From positions 1,826,001 through 1,890,000 of the forward strand of contig NZ_CP021376.1 in the NCBI RefSeq assembly GCF_002157875.1: 64,000 nt of DNA. Reading direction: 5' to 3'. Position 1 is the first letter of the stretch. Each line of letters starts with the position of its first letter. The notes under the pieces are model-generated. The model saw only the letters and a program-made list of their open reading frames with translations. It had not been told where the DNA came from and ran no database searches. The position numbers and the translations under genes are program-made. Shown here piece after piece: positions 18,273 to 26,478 of the stretch. This stretch comes from Oceanisphaera avium (GTDB lineage Bacteria > Pseudomonadota > Gammaproteobacteria > Enterobacterales > Aeromonadaceae).

Positions 18273-19409
18273 ATGCGAGACGCACTGGAACGGCGCTCTT
18301 TTCTTATTCTGTTACTGTTAGTCAGCTTATTATTTGTGCTGTTGCTTAAACCCTTTTGGGGCGCCATTTTTTGGGCCAGCGCCATCAGTATTATTTTTAA
18401 TCCCATGCAAACTAAGCTGCGCAAGCGCCTAGGTGATAAGCCCAACCGCATAGCGTTACTCACGCTCTTTATTTGTATGGTGATAGTCGTGCTGCCGTTA
18501 ATGTTAATTGGCACCACCTTTGTCCAAGAAGGGCTGGCGTTGTATCAACGCATTGATAATGGCGATATCAAACCTGCAGAATGGGGGGCGCAACTAAGTG
18601 AAGCCTTTCCTATGGTACCTCAGTGGTTTGAGCGAGTGGGCATAGATTTAGGCAGTATTAAAGAAAGCTTAGCCAGTGGCGCCGCCTCTACCGGTAAAGT
18701 GATGGCGGAAAAAGCGCTAGGGGCTGGGCAAATTACCTTTAGCTTTATTATTAACGTCGCCATGATGTTGTATTTAGCCTTTTTCTTATTGCGTGATGGA
18801 CGAAAACTCATTGAGTTAATGATTAAAGCGCTGCCCTTAGGCGATGCTCGAGAGCGCAAGCTCTTTACTAAATTTGCCGAAGTGACCCGAGCCACAGTAA
18901 AAGGCAATTTAGTGGTCGCCATCGTCCAAGGCGCACTCGGCGGCCTAATTTTTTGGGCGCTATCGTTACCCAGTCCACTGTTATGGGGGGTGGTCATGGC
19001 GTTCTTATCACTGATCCCGGCAGTAGGAGCAGGACTGGTCTGGTTGCCGGTAGCTATTTACTTATATGCGACGGGCGATTGGGGTAAGGCCTCTATTTTA
19101 GCCGTCTTTGGCGCCGTCGTTATTGGGATGGCCGATAATGTGCTACGCCCCATCTTAGTAGGTAGAGATACTAAACTACCGGATTACTTAGTGCTGTTTT
19201 CTACTTTAGGTGGCATTAGCTTAATGGGCATTAATGGCTTTGTGATTGGCCCCCTAGTGGCGGCCTTATTCTTAGTAATTTGGGATATTTTTATGCGCGA
19301 GTTTAACGGCGAAAATCCCCAGCAAATTATGACCCCCGCCGCCGAGACTAACCACAAATACGAACGTATGGTCGCACCACCGGAGCGCCAAGATAAGGAT
19401 CATTATTGA
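18273..19409 (+). CDS. AI-2E family transporter (YdiK/PerM type)
   Basis: 378-aa polytopic inner-membrane protein of the AI-2 exporter (AI-2E, formerly UPF0118) family. Paired hydrophobic helices lie at about 10-50 and 65-90, then about 155-175, and a C-terminal block at about 205-345. Family motifs include GALGGLIFWALSLPSPLLWGV, LIPAVGAGLVWLPVAIYLY, and DNVLRPILVG followed by LVLFSTLGGISLMGINGFVIGP. Substrates differ among members (autoinducer-2 in TqsA, sodium in others), so none is assigned. AGGGAAG precedes the ATG. Two runs of six G are intact in this gene. Confidence 0.9.
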   Translation: MRDALERRSFLILLLLVSLLFVLLLKPFWGAIFWASAISIIFNPMQTKLRKRLGDKPNRIALLTLFICMVIVVLPLMLIGTTFVQEGLALYQRIDNGDIKPAEWGAQLSEAFPMVPQWFERVGIDLGSIKESLASGAASTGKVMAEKALGAGQITFSFIINVAMMLYLAFFLLRDGRKLIELMIKALPLGDARERKLFTKFAEVTRATVKGNLVVAIVQGALGGLIFWALSLPSPLLWGVVMAFLSLIPAVGAGLVWLPVAIYLYATGDWGKASILAVFGAVVIGMADNVLRPILVGRDTKLPDYLVLFSTLGGISLMGINGFVIGPLVAALFLVIWDIFMREFNGENPQQIMTPAAETNHKYERMVAPPERQDKDHY

Positions 19410-19506
19410 GTTTCATCTTGATTTTTACCAAGCAGGATTTAAATAGAAGCAGCAAAAATACCGCTTAGGTAAGTAGGAAGGAAAAGCAAAAAAGAGGGGT
19501 TAAAAG

Positions 19507-19528
19507 CCTCTTGCCGAGCGGCAAGAGG
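19507..19528 (-). terminator. Terminator hairpin downstream of allA
   Basis: A 9-bp stem, CCTCTTGCC and GGCAAGAGG, with a 4-nt loop is followed on the minus strand by CTTTTAA. It lies between the convergent AI-2E gene and allA. Confidence 0.7.
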
Positions 19529-19545
19529 GCATTATTTAAGCGAGC

Positions 19546-20055
19546 TTAGTCCAGTTCAACTGTCATTTTGATGGAGTCATCAAAGAAGAACTCATCGCAG
19601 TTATTGCCAGGACCGGTACGGTCAACAACCAAGAACTCGTCGTCATCACGCAACGCCATAATCGGGTGGTGCCAAACGTTTCTGTGGTAGTTAACACCTT
19701 GACGGGCGTTAGCACGGAAACAACGTACTGTCTCAGGATCTATGTTCATAGTGCCATCGCCCACTGGCGCCACTACTAACAAAAACTCATGACCAAACAA
19801 CGGGATGAAAGACTGTGAGCCAAACGGATGGCGCTCCAGCATTTTCACCTGCAGAGGATATTCCAACATTTTGGCGCGGAAAATACTGATGATACCTTTT
19901 CCATCTTCATCTAACTGCACTTCACCCACGTTATGGTAGCGCTCGGTAGAACCGTTGTTGATCATGAAGTGATCACGGCCAACAGACTCGATAACATCGC
20001 CAAAAGGAGCGAACGCTTCTTTGGTCAACGGCTCTATTTTAAGCGTCTTGATCAT
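19546..20055 (-). CDS. allA: Ureidoglycolate lyase
   Basis: 169-aa AllA enzyme. It splits ureidoglycolate into glyoxylate and urea, the last step of allantoate breakdown. The N-terminus (IEPLTKEAFAPFGDVIES), FMINNGSTERYHNVGEV, ERHPFGSQSFIPL and GVNYHRNVWHHPIMAL match the family, including the His-rich cupin metal site. The start is the ATG at 20055 with GGAGG five nt upstream; a longer frame adds only four residues and overlaps that site. It lies 106 nt after uraD and on the same strand, so it is probably in the puuE-uraD-allA operon. No allantoicase gene adjoins to supply its substrate. Confidence 0.93.
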   Translation of the reverse strand: MIKTLKIEPLTKEAFAPFGDVIESVGRDHFMINNGSTERYHNVGEVQLDEDGKGIISIFRAKMLEYPLQVKMLERHPFGSQSFIPLFGHEFLLVVAPVGDGTMNIDPETVRCFRANARQGVNYHRNVWHHPIMALRDDDEFLVVDRTGPGNNCDEFFFDDSIKMTVELD

Positions 20056-20161
20056 TACTGCCTCCAAATATTCATTAAAACGGGGTGCCAGAGTTTATAG
20101 ACTCTAGTCACCCCGCATCTTTATTACGCACTTAGGCCATTAGGCACAAGGGCGAATAAAA

Positions 20162-20677
20162 TTACATGTCGTTTAAGCGAAACTCAGCAATTTTATTGAT
20201 TTCGTTTACCGCACGAGCAAATTCGGTGTCGTAGTCGTTATTAATACGCTCTTCGAACGCCGCCAAGATCTGGTGACGGTTTGAACCTTTAACGGCCATG
20301 ATAAAAGGAAATTGGAATTTTTCCTTATAGGCATTGTTCAATTCGGTGAAACGGGCAAATTCTTCCGCGTTACACTCGCTGATACCAGCACCGGCTTGCT
20401 CATTAGTAGAGGCTTCAGTCAACTCACCACGCTGAGCGGCTTTGCCTGCTAAATCTGGGTGAGCATTGATCAGATCAAGCTGTGCTTTTTTATCAGCATT
20501 GCTCATTACACCGGCCATGCGGCGATGTAAATTAGCAATAACGTCATCTTCAGCAGTTAAACCTTGATCGAAGGTTTGCTCAGCAACCCAAGGAGAGTGC
20601 TCATAGATATCGGCAAAAGCGGCAACAAATTCGTCGCGGCTCATGGTGCTAGGCGTACAGGTAGTAAAACGGCTCAT
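20162..20677 (-). CDS. uraD: 2-oxo-4-hydroxy-4-carboxy-5-ureidoimidazoline (OHCU) decarboxylase
   Basis: 171-aa OHCU decarboxylase. It converts OHCU to S-allantoin in urate breakdown. The catalytic block INAHPDLAGKAA is near residue 72, and SECNAEEFARFTELNNAYKEKFQFPFIMAVKG (conserved core FxFPFI) is near 110-140. These are the standard family sites, with the His and the Arg/Glu pair around them. The start codon overlaps the puuE stop by one base (TAATG), so the two genes are translationally coupled. Confidence 0.94.
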   Translation of the reverse strand: MSRFTTCTPSTMSRDEFVAAFADIYEHSPWVAEQTFDQGLTAEDDVIANLHRRMAGVMSNADKKAQLDLINAHPDLAGKAAQRGELTEASTNEQAGAGISECNAEEFARFTELNNAYKEKFQFPFIMAVKGSNRHQILAAFEERINNDYDTEFARAVNEINKIAEFRLNDM

Positions 20678-21597
20678 TACTTGCTTCCTTCATAAGGGTG
20701 GTGCTCATACCAATGGTTAGCAATATCGATACGACGGGTAAACCACACATGATCGTGGCTGCGCGCATATTTAATAAAGCGCTCCAGACCAGCCATACGA
20801 CCAGGGCGACCCAATATACGACAATGCATACCAATGGACAGCATCTTGGGTGCATCCGCACCCTCTTCGTATAATACGTCGAAGGCATCTTTCAGATATT
20901 GGAAGAATTCTTCGCCATTGTTATAGCCATTGAGGCCAAAACGCATGTCGTTCGTGTCCATAACATACGGGATCACCAAGTGGCCTTTGCCCTTGTTGTC
21001 TACCCAGTACGGCAGATCATCACCATAAGAGTCGGAGTCATAAAGAATACCTTCATCTTCCATGACTATCTTGCGGGTATTTGGGCTGTCACGGCCGGTG
21101 TACCAACCTTTTGGACGCTCACCACACACGCGCTCAAAAATTTCCATGGCTTTGTGATAGTGCTCGCGCTCTTCTTCTTCGCTCATAAACTGATAAGTGA
21201 TCCACTTATAAGCATGTGAACAGATTTCGTGTCCTTCAGCCTTAAACGCTTCGGCTATTTCTGGGTAGCGCTCAATGGCAGTGGCTACCGCAAAAATAGT
21301 CATCGGAATATTGTAACGTTTGAACAAACGCAGCAAACGCCATACGCCGGCACGGCTACCGTATTCATAAATAGATTCCATGCTCATATGACGAGCATCT
21401 TTAAACGCCACGGCAGTCGGCATTTCAGATAAGAAGGCCTCAGACTCGCCATCACCATGCAATACGTTACGCTCGCCGCCTTCTTCGTAGTTTAATACGA
21501 AGTTTATGGCGATACGTGCCTTGTTTGGCCACTGGGCATGAGGTGGGTTAGCACCATACCCAACGAGATCGCGGGGATAGTCGGTTTTTTGGCTCAT
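20677..21597 (-). CDS. puuE: Allantoinase PuuE (polysaccharide-deacetylase type)
   Basis: 306-aa protein of the PuuE group: a polysaccharide-deacetylase-fold allantoinase that hydrolyses allantoin to allantoate. Diagnostic segments are YPRDLVGYGANPPHAQWP, INFVLNYEEGGE, GRDSPNTRKI, YDSDSYGDDLPYW and GRPGRMAGLERFI. It is unrelated in fold to the amidohydrolase allantoinase AllB. AAGGAG lies 8 nt before the ATG. It leads the puuE-uraD-allA operon and diverges from uraH across a 361-bp control region. Pseudomonas clusters of this kind usually also carry puuD and alc, which are absent here. Confidence 0.94.
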   Translation of the reverse strand: MSQKTDYPRDLVGYGANPPHAQWPNKARIAINFVLNYEEGGERNVLHGDGESEAFLSEMPTAVAFKDARHMSMESIYEYGSRAGVWRLLRLFKRYNIPMTIFAVATAIERYPEIAEAFKAEGHEICSHAYKWITYQFMSEEEEREHYHKAMEIFERVCGERPKGWYTGRDSPNTRKIVMEDEGILYDSDSYGDDLPYWVDNKGKGHLVIPYVMDTNDMRFGLNGYNNGEEFFQYLKDAFDVLYEEGADAPKMLSIGMHCRILGRPGRMAGLERFIKYARSHDHVWFTRRIDIANHWYEHHPYEGSK

Positions 21598-21680
21598 CAG
21601 GAAACTCCTTGAAACGCAGGTAAGAGCACCAGCCGAAACAAGAATATGCGAAGGGCTGGCGGATCAGGATAATCGCTATG

Positions 21681-21692
21681 ATTGTATACAAT
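21681..21692 (-). promoter_or_regulatory. Palindromic operator candidate at the puuE promoter
   Basis: ATTGTATACAAT is a perfect 12-bp palindrome 84-95 bp before the puuE start. On the minus strand a TTTACA hexamer lies 16-18 bp upstream of TATACA/TACAAT within it, so the palindrome would overlap the -10 box. A related dyad lies before the gntR gene at 31181-31202. A GntR-family repressor is the likely binder; this is inference. Confidence 0.5.
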
Positions 21693-21823
21693 AAAACCAA
21701 TATATGTAAATGACAGGTTTGGTTTTTGTATCAGATCTAGCAGCTTATCTTGCTTTGGTGCTCTAAAGCAAAGACAATCCTTAATCATCGAGATAAATCT
21801 CAGCTCAGCAACTTCTTAAAAAT

Positions 21824-21839
21824 GTGACCGGACGGTCAT
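21824..21839 (+). promoter_or_regulatory. RutR-box-like palindrome at the uraH promoter
   Basis: GTGACCGGACGGTCAT contains a perfect inverted repeat TGACCG/CGGTCA with a 2-nt spacer. It matches 10 of the 14 fixed positions of the E. coli RutR box (TTGACCA-n2-TGGTCAA). It ends 4 bp before TTGTTA (21844-21849), which stands 17 bp ahead of AATAAT (21867-21872), a plausible sigma-70 promoter for uraH. The adjacent candidate regulator is the RutR-like protein at 37751-38371. Confidence 0.55.
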
Positions 21840-21958
21840 ATTTTTGTTAATGAAATGTAGACACTCAATAATATCTCGATGTAAAATTAGTTCTGTCGTC
21901 GCCAAGACGACAGTGCCTTGAATTAATGGAGACGCATAACTGCGCAAGGTAACTGACA

Positions 21959-22315
21959 ATGGGTAGATTAACGACACATATTCTCGACGCTTCTAAAGGT
22001 CAGCCAGGTTCAGATATTAAAATTGAACTGTATCGCGTTGAAGAAGGTGAAAAAACCACTTTAATCAACACTGTTTACACTAACAGCGATGGCCGTACCG
22101 ATGCCCCTGTGCTAGAAGGCGCCGATTATGTGCCAGGTAAATACCAGTTGGTGTTCCACACCGGTACTTACTTACGCAAGCAAGGTGTTGAACTCCTTGA
22201 GCCGGCCTTTTTGGATGATGTTGTCATTCGTTTTGGTTTGGCTGCAGGCCAAGAGCACTATCACGTACCTCTGCTGATCTCACCTTATAGCTACTCTACT
22301 TACAGAGGCAGCTAA
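21959..22315 (+). CDS. uraH: 5-Hydroxyisourate hydrolase
   Basis: 118-aa transthyretin-like HIU hydrolase. It hydrolyses 5-hydroxyisourate, the product of urate oxidation, to OHCU, the substrate of UraD. The family ends are complete: LTTHILDASKGQPG at the N-terminus (catalytic His) and the C-terminal YRGS tetrapeptide. GRTD and HYHVPLLISPYSYSTYRG supply the other active-site residues. No signal peptide is seen, so it is cytoplasmic. AAGG lies 9 nt before the ATG. It is probably cotranscribed with the purine permease 92 bp downstream, past a hairpin. Confidence 0.95.
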   Translation: MGRLTTHILDASKGQPGSDIKIELYRVEEGEKTTLINTVYTNSDGRTDAPVLEGADYVPGKYQLVFHTGTYLRKQGVELLEPAFLDDVVIRFGLAAGQEHYHVPLLISPYSYSTYRGS

Positions 22316-22335
22316 CGGGTAATAAGCAGTAGCAT

Positions 22336-22375
22336 CTGTCAATGCTGGGTTCGGCAACGCCTCCGGCATTGACAG
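22336..22375 (+). terminator. Hairpin between uraH and the permease
   Basis: CTGTCAATGC and GCATTGACAG form a 10-bp stem around a 20-nt loop, followed only by TTTGCC. It may be a partial terminator that lowers permease expression relative to uraH. Confidence 0.5.
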
Positions 22376-22407
22376 TTTGCCGCCACCCTACTTGAGGAAA
22401 TACGGCT

Positions 22408-23763
22408 ATGGAAAATGCCAATAAAGAAACAATACAGCAAGCAGCAACCTCCTCTCCTCCTACAGGATTTTTAGATAAATTCTTTAAATTACAAGCCCAT
22501 GGTACTTCGGTAAAAACCGAACTGGTGGCCGGTTTAACTACCTTCCTCACTATGGCCTACATTATTTTTGTTAATCCACAAATTATGTCTTCTACGGGCA
22601 TGGATCCGGGTGCCGCCTTTGTCGCCACCTGTATCGGTGCCGCTATTGCCACCCTACTTATGGGGTTGTATGCCAACTGGCCGGTAGGTCTTGCCCCAGG
22701 CATGGGCCTGAACGCCTTATTTGCTTATACAGTGGTTGGCCAAATGGGTTACAGCTGGGAAGTGGCGCTAGGCGCCGTGTTCTGGTCTGGCGTGATTTTC
22801 ACTGCCATGAGTTTTTGGAAAATACGAGAATGGGTATTGGATGCCATTCCTGAGTCATTGCGCTTTGCTATGACCGCAGGTGTCGGCCTGTTCTTAGGCA
22901 TGGTGGGCTTACAAAGTGCGGGAATTATTGTCGCTAACCCTGCCACTATTTTAAGCATGGGCGATTTAACCACCCAAAATGCTTTCTTATCTATCGTCTG
23001 TTTCTTAGGGATTGCGGTACTGGCTCACTTGCGAGTCTTTGGTGCCGTATTAATTGGCATGCTAGTGGTGACTTTAATTGGCTTTTTTATGGGCACTGTA
23101 GTGTATAACGGCTTTTTCTCTATGCCGCCCAGCCTAGCGCCGACCTTTATGAAACTGGATATCATGGGCGCACTCAATGTCGGCATGATCACCGTTATCT
23201 TGGCCTTCTTGTTTGTAAATATGTTTGATACCGCCGGCACCTTAATGGGGGTGGCCGAGCGTGCTAACTTGCGTAATGCAGATGGCACCATCGAAGGCTT
23301 AGGCAAGTCCTTAAAAGCCGACAGTGCTTCTTCCGTGATTGGTACTTTTGTCGGTTGCCCACCGGTCACCAGTTACGTTGAAAGCTCGGCAGGTGTGGCT
23401 GCCGGTGGACGGACAGGCTTAACTGCCGTGACCATAGCGGTATTATTTGTACTCGCTATGTTTTTACAACCGCTCGCCGCGATGATCCCCACTTACGCCA
23501 CCGCCGGTGCGCTGTTATACGTGGCCTTTGCCATGACCAGTAGCTTGGCAAGAATTAATTGGGAAGATTATACCGAAATGGCGCCGGCTATGATTACCGC
23601 TTTAATGATGCCACTGACCTTCTCTATCGCCAATGGTATTGGCATGGGCTTTGTTAGCTATGCGGTGCTTAAGCTTGCCACTGGCCAAAGGCGTCAGGTA
23701 TCGATTGGAGTTTATGTTTTGGCCGTGATCTTTATCTTAAAGTTTGCCTTTATGCCCGCCTAA
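22408..23763 (+). CDS. NCS2-family purine permease (AzgA-like)
   Basis: 451-aa permease of the AzgA-like branch of the NCS2 (xanthine/uracil) family, which takes up adenine, guanine or hypoxanthine. About 12-14 hydrophobic helices are present. Family segments are ELVAGLTTFLTMAYIIFVNP, GLAPGMGLNALFAYTVV, LFVNMFDTAGTLMGVAERA, ADSASSVIGTFVGCPPVTSY and ESSAGVAAGGRTGLTAVT. Urate/xanthine members of NCS2 (UacT, XanQ) have a different signature, so a free purine base rather than urate is the better guess. TTGAGGAAATAC precedes the ATG. Its place after uraH links it to purine use as a nitrogen source. Confidence 0.92.
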   Translation: MENANKETIQQAATSSPPTGFLDKFFKLQAHGTSVKTELVAGLTTFLTMAYIIFVNPQIMSSTGMDPGAAFVATCIGAAIATLLMGLYANWPVGLAPGMGLNALFAYTVVGQMGYSWEVALGAVFWSGVIFTAMSFWKIREWVLDAIPESLRFAMTAGVGLFLGMVGLQSAGIIVANPATILSMGDLTTQNAFLSIVCFLGIAVLAHLRVFGAVLIGMLVVTLIGFFMGTVVYNGFFSMPPSLAPTFMKLDIMGALNVGMITVILAFLFVNMFDTAGTLMGVAERANLRNADGTIEGLGKSLKADSASSVIGTFVGCPPVTSYVESSAGVAAGGRTGLTAVTIAVLFVLAMFLQPLAAMIPTYATAGALLYVAFAMTSSLARINWEDYTEMAPAMITALMMPLTFSIANGIGMGFVSYAVLKLATGQRRQVSIGVYVLAVIFILKFAFMPA

Positions 23764-23776
23764 CCCTTGTTTTTCT

Positions 23777-23809
23777 CTATTCAGCCATCGCTAGTCGGTG
23801 GCTGAATAG
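23777..23809 (+). terminator. Hairpin after the purine permease
   Basis: CTATTCAGCCA and TGGCTGAATAG form an 11-bp stem that can extend inward by three pairs, one of them a wobble. No T-run follows, so termination strength is uncertain. Confidence 0.55.
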
Positions 23810-24091
23810 CTAACTAAAAACCATTAAAGCACTTCTTTTACTCTGAATAACGCCCTCTTTTCTCCCTCCTAATTCTTAAGTTAGCGACAGCTTATACCAA
23901 CCCCTTTTTTTAAAAATAGTAACGTTTACTTTTTATAAGACCTCTGTTTTGCTGCCTTTATTACGCCAACATCTGGCGCATCTTTATTAAAAAATACGTT
24001 AAAGTTCAAATGAATCCTTTAAAAACTTCCAAACTTTAATTTCTGTGCTAATACTTTAACTGTTTTATCTAATTACCCTGTTAAATCAGAA

Positions 24092-24124
24092 ATTTAGCAG
24101 TAACTAACACAGTTATTACTAAAT
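24092..24124. repeat. Imperfect inverted repeat upstream of glycosyltransferase
   Basis: ATTTAGCAGTAACT and AGTTATTACTAAAT are inverted (12 of 14 positions complementary) around a 5-nt centre. It lies 76-108 bp before the cassette's first gene and could be an operator. Confidence 0.45.
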
Positions 24125-24199
24125 TAGAACTGCAAAGGAAACTGCAGTTTATTGATGTGAGTCCATTTTAATTAGCCTTTCTATTAAGGAAATAGATGA

Positions 24200-25336
24200 A
24201 TGTTGGAAACAGCCATTGCACCGAATAAAACTAGTGTTCTGCACGAGCTTACCGAAGCTCATCCATCATTAGCTTTTTACGATATGATAGTTTTTTGCCA
24301 TTTAAGGTGGGATTTCGTCTATCAGCGACCACAACATTTAATTAGCAGAATGTCTAAGCACTTTAAAATTTTAATGATAGAAGAGCCGTTAGGTGAGGGT
24401 AAGGATGGAGAAAAAAGTGCTAATTTAATTAAAGTTAAGCCTCAGCTCTTTGTTTTACAGCCTAAGGTTAATACCATTGAAGATATCGCTGAGTTATTAC
24501 CAAAATATATTAGAAATGAACAAATAGAAGTGGGTTGGTGTTATTCACCGTCATTTTATCCATTAGTGAATAAACTCACCTTTAATCATCTTATTTATGA
24601 CTGTATGGATGAGCTGTCCTTATTTAAAGGTGCGCCTGACGCTCTGATTAAGCAAGAGCAATTATTACTTAAGAAAGCCGATGTTGTCTTTACCGGTGGT
24701 AAGTCACTTTATGAGTCTAAAAAGCAATTACATAATAATGTATTTTGCTTTCCAAGTTCAGTTGATGAAGCACACTTTGCTAAGGCAAAAGATATTATCG
24801 CTGTGCCACACGATATGAAGCAGATACCTAAACCTATAGTAGGGTATTTTGGTGTCATTGATGAGCGCATTGATTTTGAACTTATGGTAGCCGTCGCCAC
24901 AGCTATGCCCCATATTTCTTTTGTGATGGTAGGCCCTTTAGCAAAAATTCATGACAGTGATCTTCCAAGACTCCCTAATCTGTATTATTTAGGGATGAAA
25001 ACTTATGAAGAGCTTCCTACCTATTTAAGCCAGTTTGATATGGCTATGATGCCGTTTGCACTTAATGATGCCACTAAGTTTATCTCACCTACTAAAACGC
25101 TGGAATATATGGCGGCAGGTAAGCCCATTATCTCCACCCGCATTAAAGACGTTGAGCGTGACTATCACCACTGCGTCACTCTCATAGACAATGCCGATGA
25201 CTTTAGTCGCGCGTTAGTGGCGATTGAAGAACAGTTAGAGAGTGAAAATAAAGATTACCATGAGGTGCTTAGTCGCACTTCTTGGGATAACACGGCAACG
25301 AATATGTACGACATCATTAAAGAGCGCACGTTATGA
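24200..25336 (+). CDS. Glycosyltransferase, GT4-like (GT-B fold)
   Basis: 378-aa glycosyltransferase of the GT-B/GT4 sort. The N-terminal segment IVFCHLRWDFVYQRPQHLISRM is typical of a group that acts on surface polysaccharides. The C-terminal nucleotide-sugar-binding block is ISPTKTLEYMAAGKPIISTR near residue 290-310, preceded by PKPIVGYFGVIDERIDFELM (about 212) and VMVGPLAKIHDSDLP. No membrane helix is seen. The donor and acceptor are unknown, but its stop overlaps the start of glf in ATGA, which suggests it could use UDP-galactofuranose or work in the same glycan. AAGGA lies 9-10 nt before the ATG. Confidence 0.85.
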   Translation: MLETAIAPNKTSVLHELTEAHPSLAFYDMIVFCHLRWDFVYQRPQHLISRMSKHFKILMIEEPLGEGKDGEKSANLIKVKPQLFVLQPKVNTIEDIAELLPKYIRNEQIEVGWCYSPSFYPLVNKLTFNHLIYDCMDELSLFKGAPDALIKQEQLLLKKADVVFTGGKSLYESKKQLHNNVFCFPSSVDEAHFAKAKDIIAVPHDMKQIPKPIVGYFGVIDERIDFELMVAVATAMPHISFVMVGPLAKIHDSDLPRLPNLYYLGMKTYEELPTYLSQFDMAMMPFALNDATKFISPTKTLEYMAAGKPIISTRIKDVERDYHHCVTLIDNADDFSRALVAIEEQLESENKDYHEVLSRTSWDNTATNMYDIIKERTL

Positions 25337-26478
25337 AACAGATTGATATCTTAATTGTAGGTGCTGGCATTTCTGGCGCAGTATTAGCGGAGCGCTATGC
25401 TGCTATAGGTAAAAAAGTCTTAATTATAGAGAAAAGAGATCATATAGCTGGCAATTGCTATGACTACCTTGATGCAAACGGTATTCTTGTTTCTAAATAC
25501 GGCGCTCATCTGTTTCATACTGATGATGAGCAAGTATGGGAATATGTGAATCAGTTTAATGACTGGTATCCTTGGGAGCATAAAGTTATTGCCCGAGTCG
25601 ATGATAAAAGTGTGCCCATTCCGGTCAATATCACTACCGTAAATACCTTATTTAATGAAAAAATCGAGAACGAAGACCAAATGCAGCGTTGGCTTGATAG
25701 CAATCGTATTGCGATTGAACAGCCAAGCAACGGTGAAGAAGCGGTATTAAGTAAAGTAGGGCCCGTGCTTTATGATAAAATGTTCAAACACTATACTAAA
25801 AAACAGTGGGATAAATATCCTAGTGAATTAGATGCCGCAGTTCTTAATCGTATTCCGGTGCGCACTAATTATGATGACCGCTATTTTTCTGATAAATACC
25901 AAGCTCTTCCTCAAGGCGGTTATACCAAAATATTTGAGAATATGCTGGACCACCCTAATATAGAAGTATTACTTAATACCGATTATTTTGAGGTAAAAGA
26001 TCAATATACAGGTTATGAAAAGCTTTTTTATACCGGCCCGGTCGATAGGTTTTTTGACTTTAAACACTCGCTATCAGAAAAACTCGAATACCGCTCCATT
26101 AACTTTGTAAGCGAAACCATAGACCAAGCTTTTTTCCAAGAAAACTCTGTCGTTAACTATCCAGGTCAAGAAGTGGCATTCACCAGAATTGTTGAATATA
26201 AACACTTTGGTAATCAAGTAACAGATAAAACTACCATTGTTAAAGAGTTTACCGTTGATGAAGGTGAACCCTACTATCCTGTCCCCAATGCTAAAAACCA
26301 AGCAATATATGAGCGCTATCAACGGGAAGCAGAGCAGTTAAAAGATATTTATTTTGTTGGTAGGTTAGCCAACTATAAATACTTTAATATGGATCAAGCC
26401 TTTAAAAACGCCTTAGACTTATTTTACTCCCTAGAAACTCCCATCCAGGCGGTTGAACCTAGGTTAGCAAGCGTATGA
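25333..26478 (+). CDS. glf: UDP-galactopyranose mutase
   Basis: 381-aa flavoenzyme that interconverts UDP-galactopyranose and UDP-galactofuranose. The N-terminal FAD-binding loop is VGAGISGAVLAER, with GNCYDYLDANGILVSKYGAHLFHTDDEQVWEYVN following. Active-site segments KHYTKKQWDKYPSELD, RIPVRTNYDDRYFSDKYQALPQGGYT and VGRLANYKYFNMDQAF (Arg and the C-terminal FAD contact) are all present. It makes the donor for galactofuranose-containing surface glycans. The start overlaps the glycosyltransferase stop by four bases and its stop overlaps the next gene's start by four bases, so the three genes are translationally coupled. Confidence 0.95.
   Translation: MKQIDILIVGAGISGAVLAERYAAIGKKVLIIEKRDHIAGNCYDYLDANGILVSKYGAHLFHTDDEQVWEYVNQFNDWYPWEHKVIARVDDKSVPIPVNITTVNTLFNEKIENEDQMQRWLDSNRIAIEQPSNGEEAVLSKVGPVLYDKMFKHYTKKQWDKYPSELDAAVLNRIPVRTNYDDRYFSDKYQALPQGGYTKIFENMLDHPNIEVLLNTDYFEVKDQYTGYEKLFYTGPVDRFFDFKHSLSEKLEYRSINFVSETIDQAFFQENSVVNYPGQEVAFTRIVEYKHFGNQVTDKTTIVKEFTVDEGEPYYPVPNAKNQAIYERYQREAEQLKDIYFVGRLANYKYFNMDQAFKNALDLFYSLETPIQAVEPRLASV

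Larger units (their letters stand above)
21598..21958. promoter_or_regulatory. Divergent control region between puuE and uraH
   Basis: This 361-bp region has no gene. It holds two distinct palindromes, listed separately: ATTGTATACAAT on the puuE side and TGACCG-GA-CGGTCA on the uraH side. It therefore probably integrates two regulators. Confidence 0.6.
23764..24199. other. AT-rich stretch between permease and glycan cassette
   Basis: No gene is supported. It holds a terminator-like hairpin after the permease (23777-23809) and an imperfect 14-bp inverted repeat upstream of the glycosyltransferase (24092-24124). The DNA between them is markedly AT-rich, which fits a promoter region for the incoming cassette. 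Confidence 0.4.
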
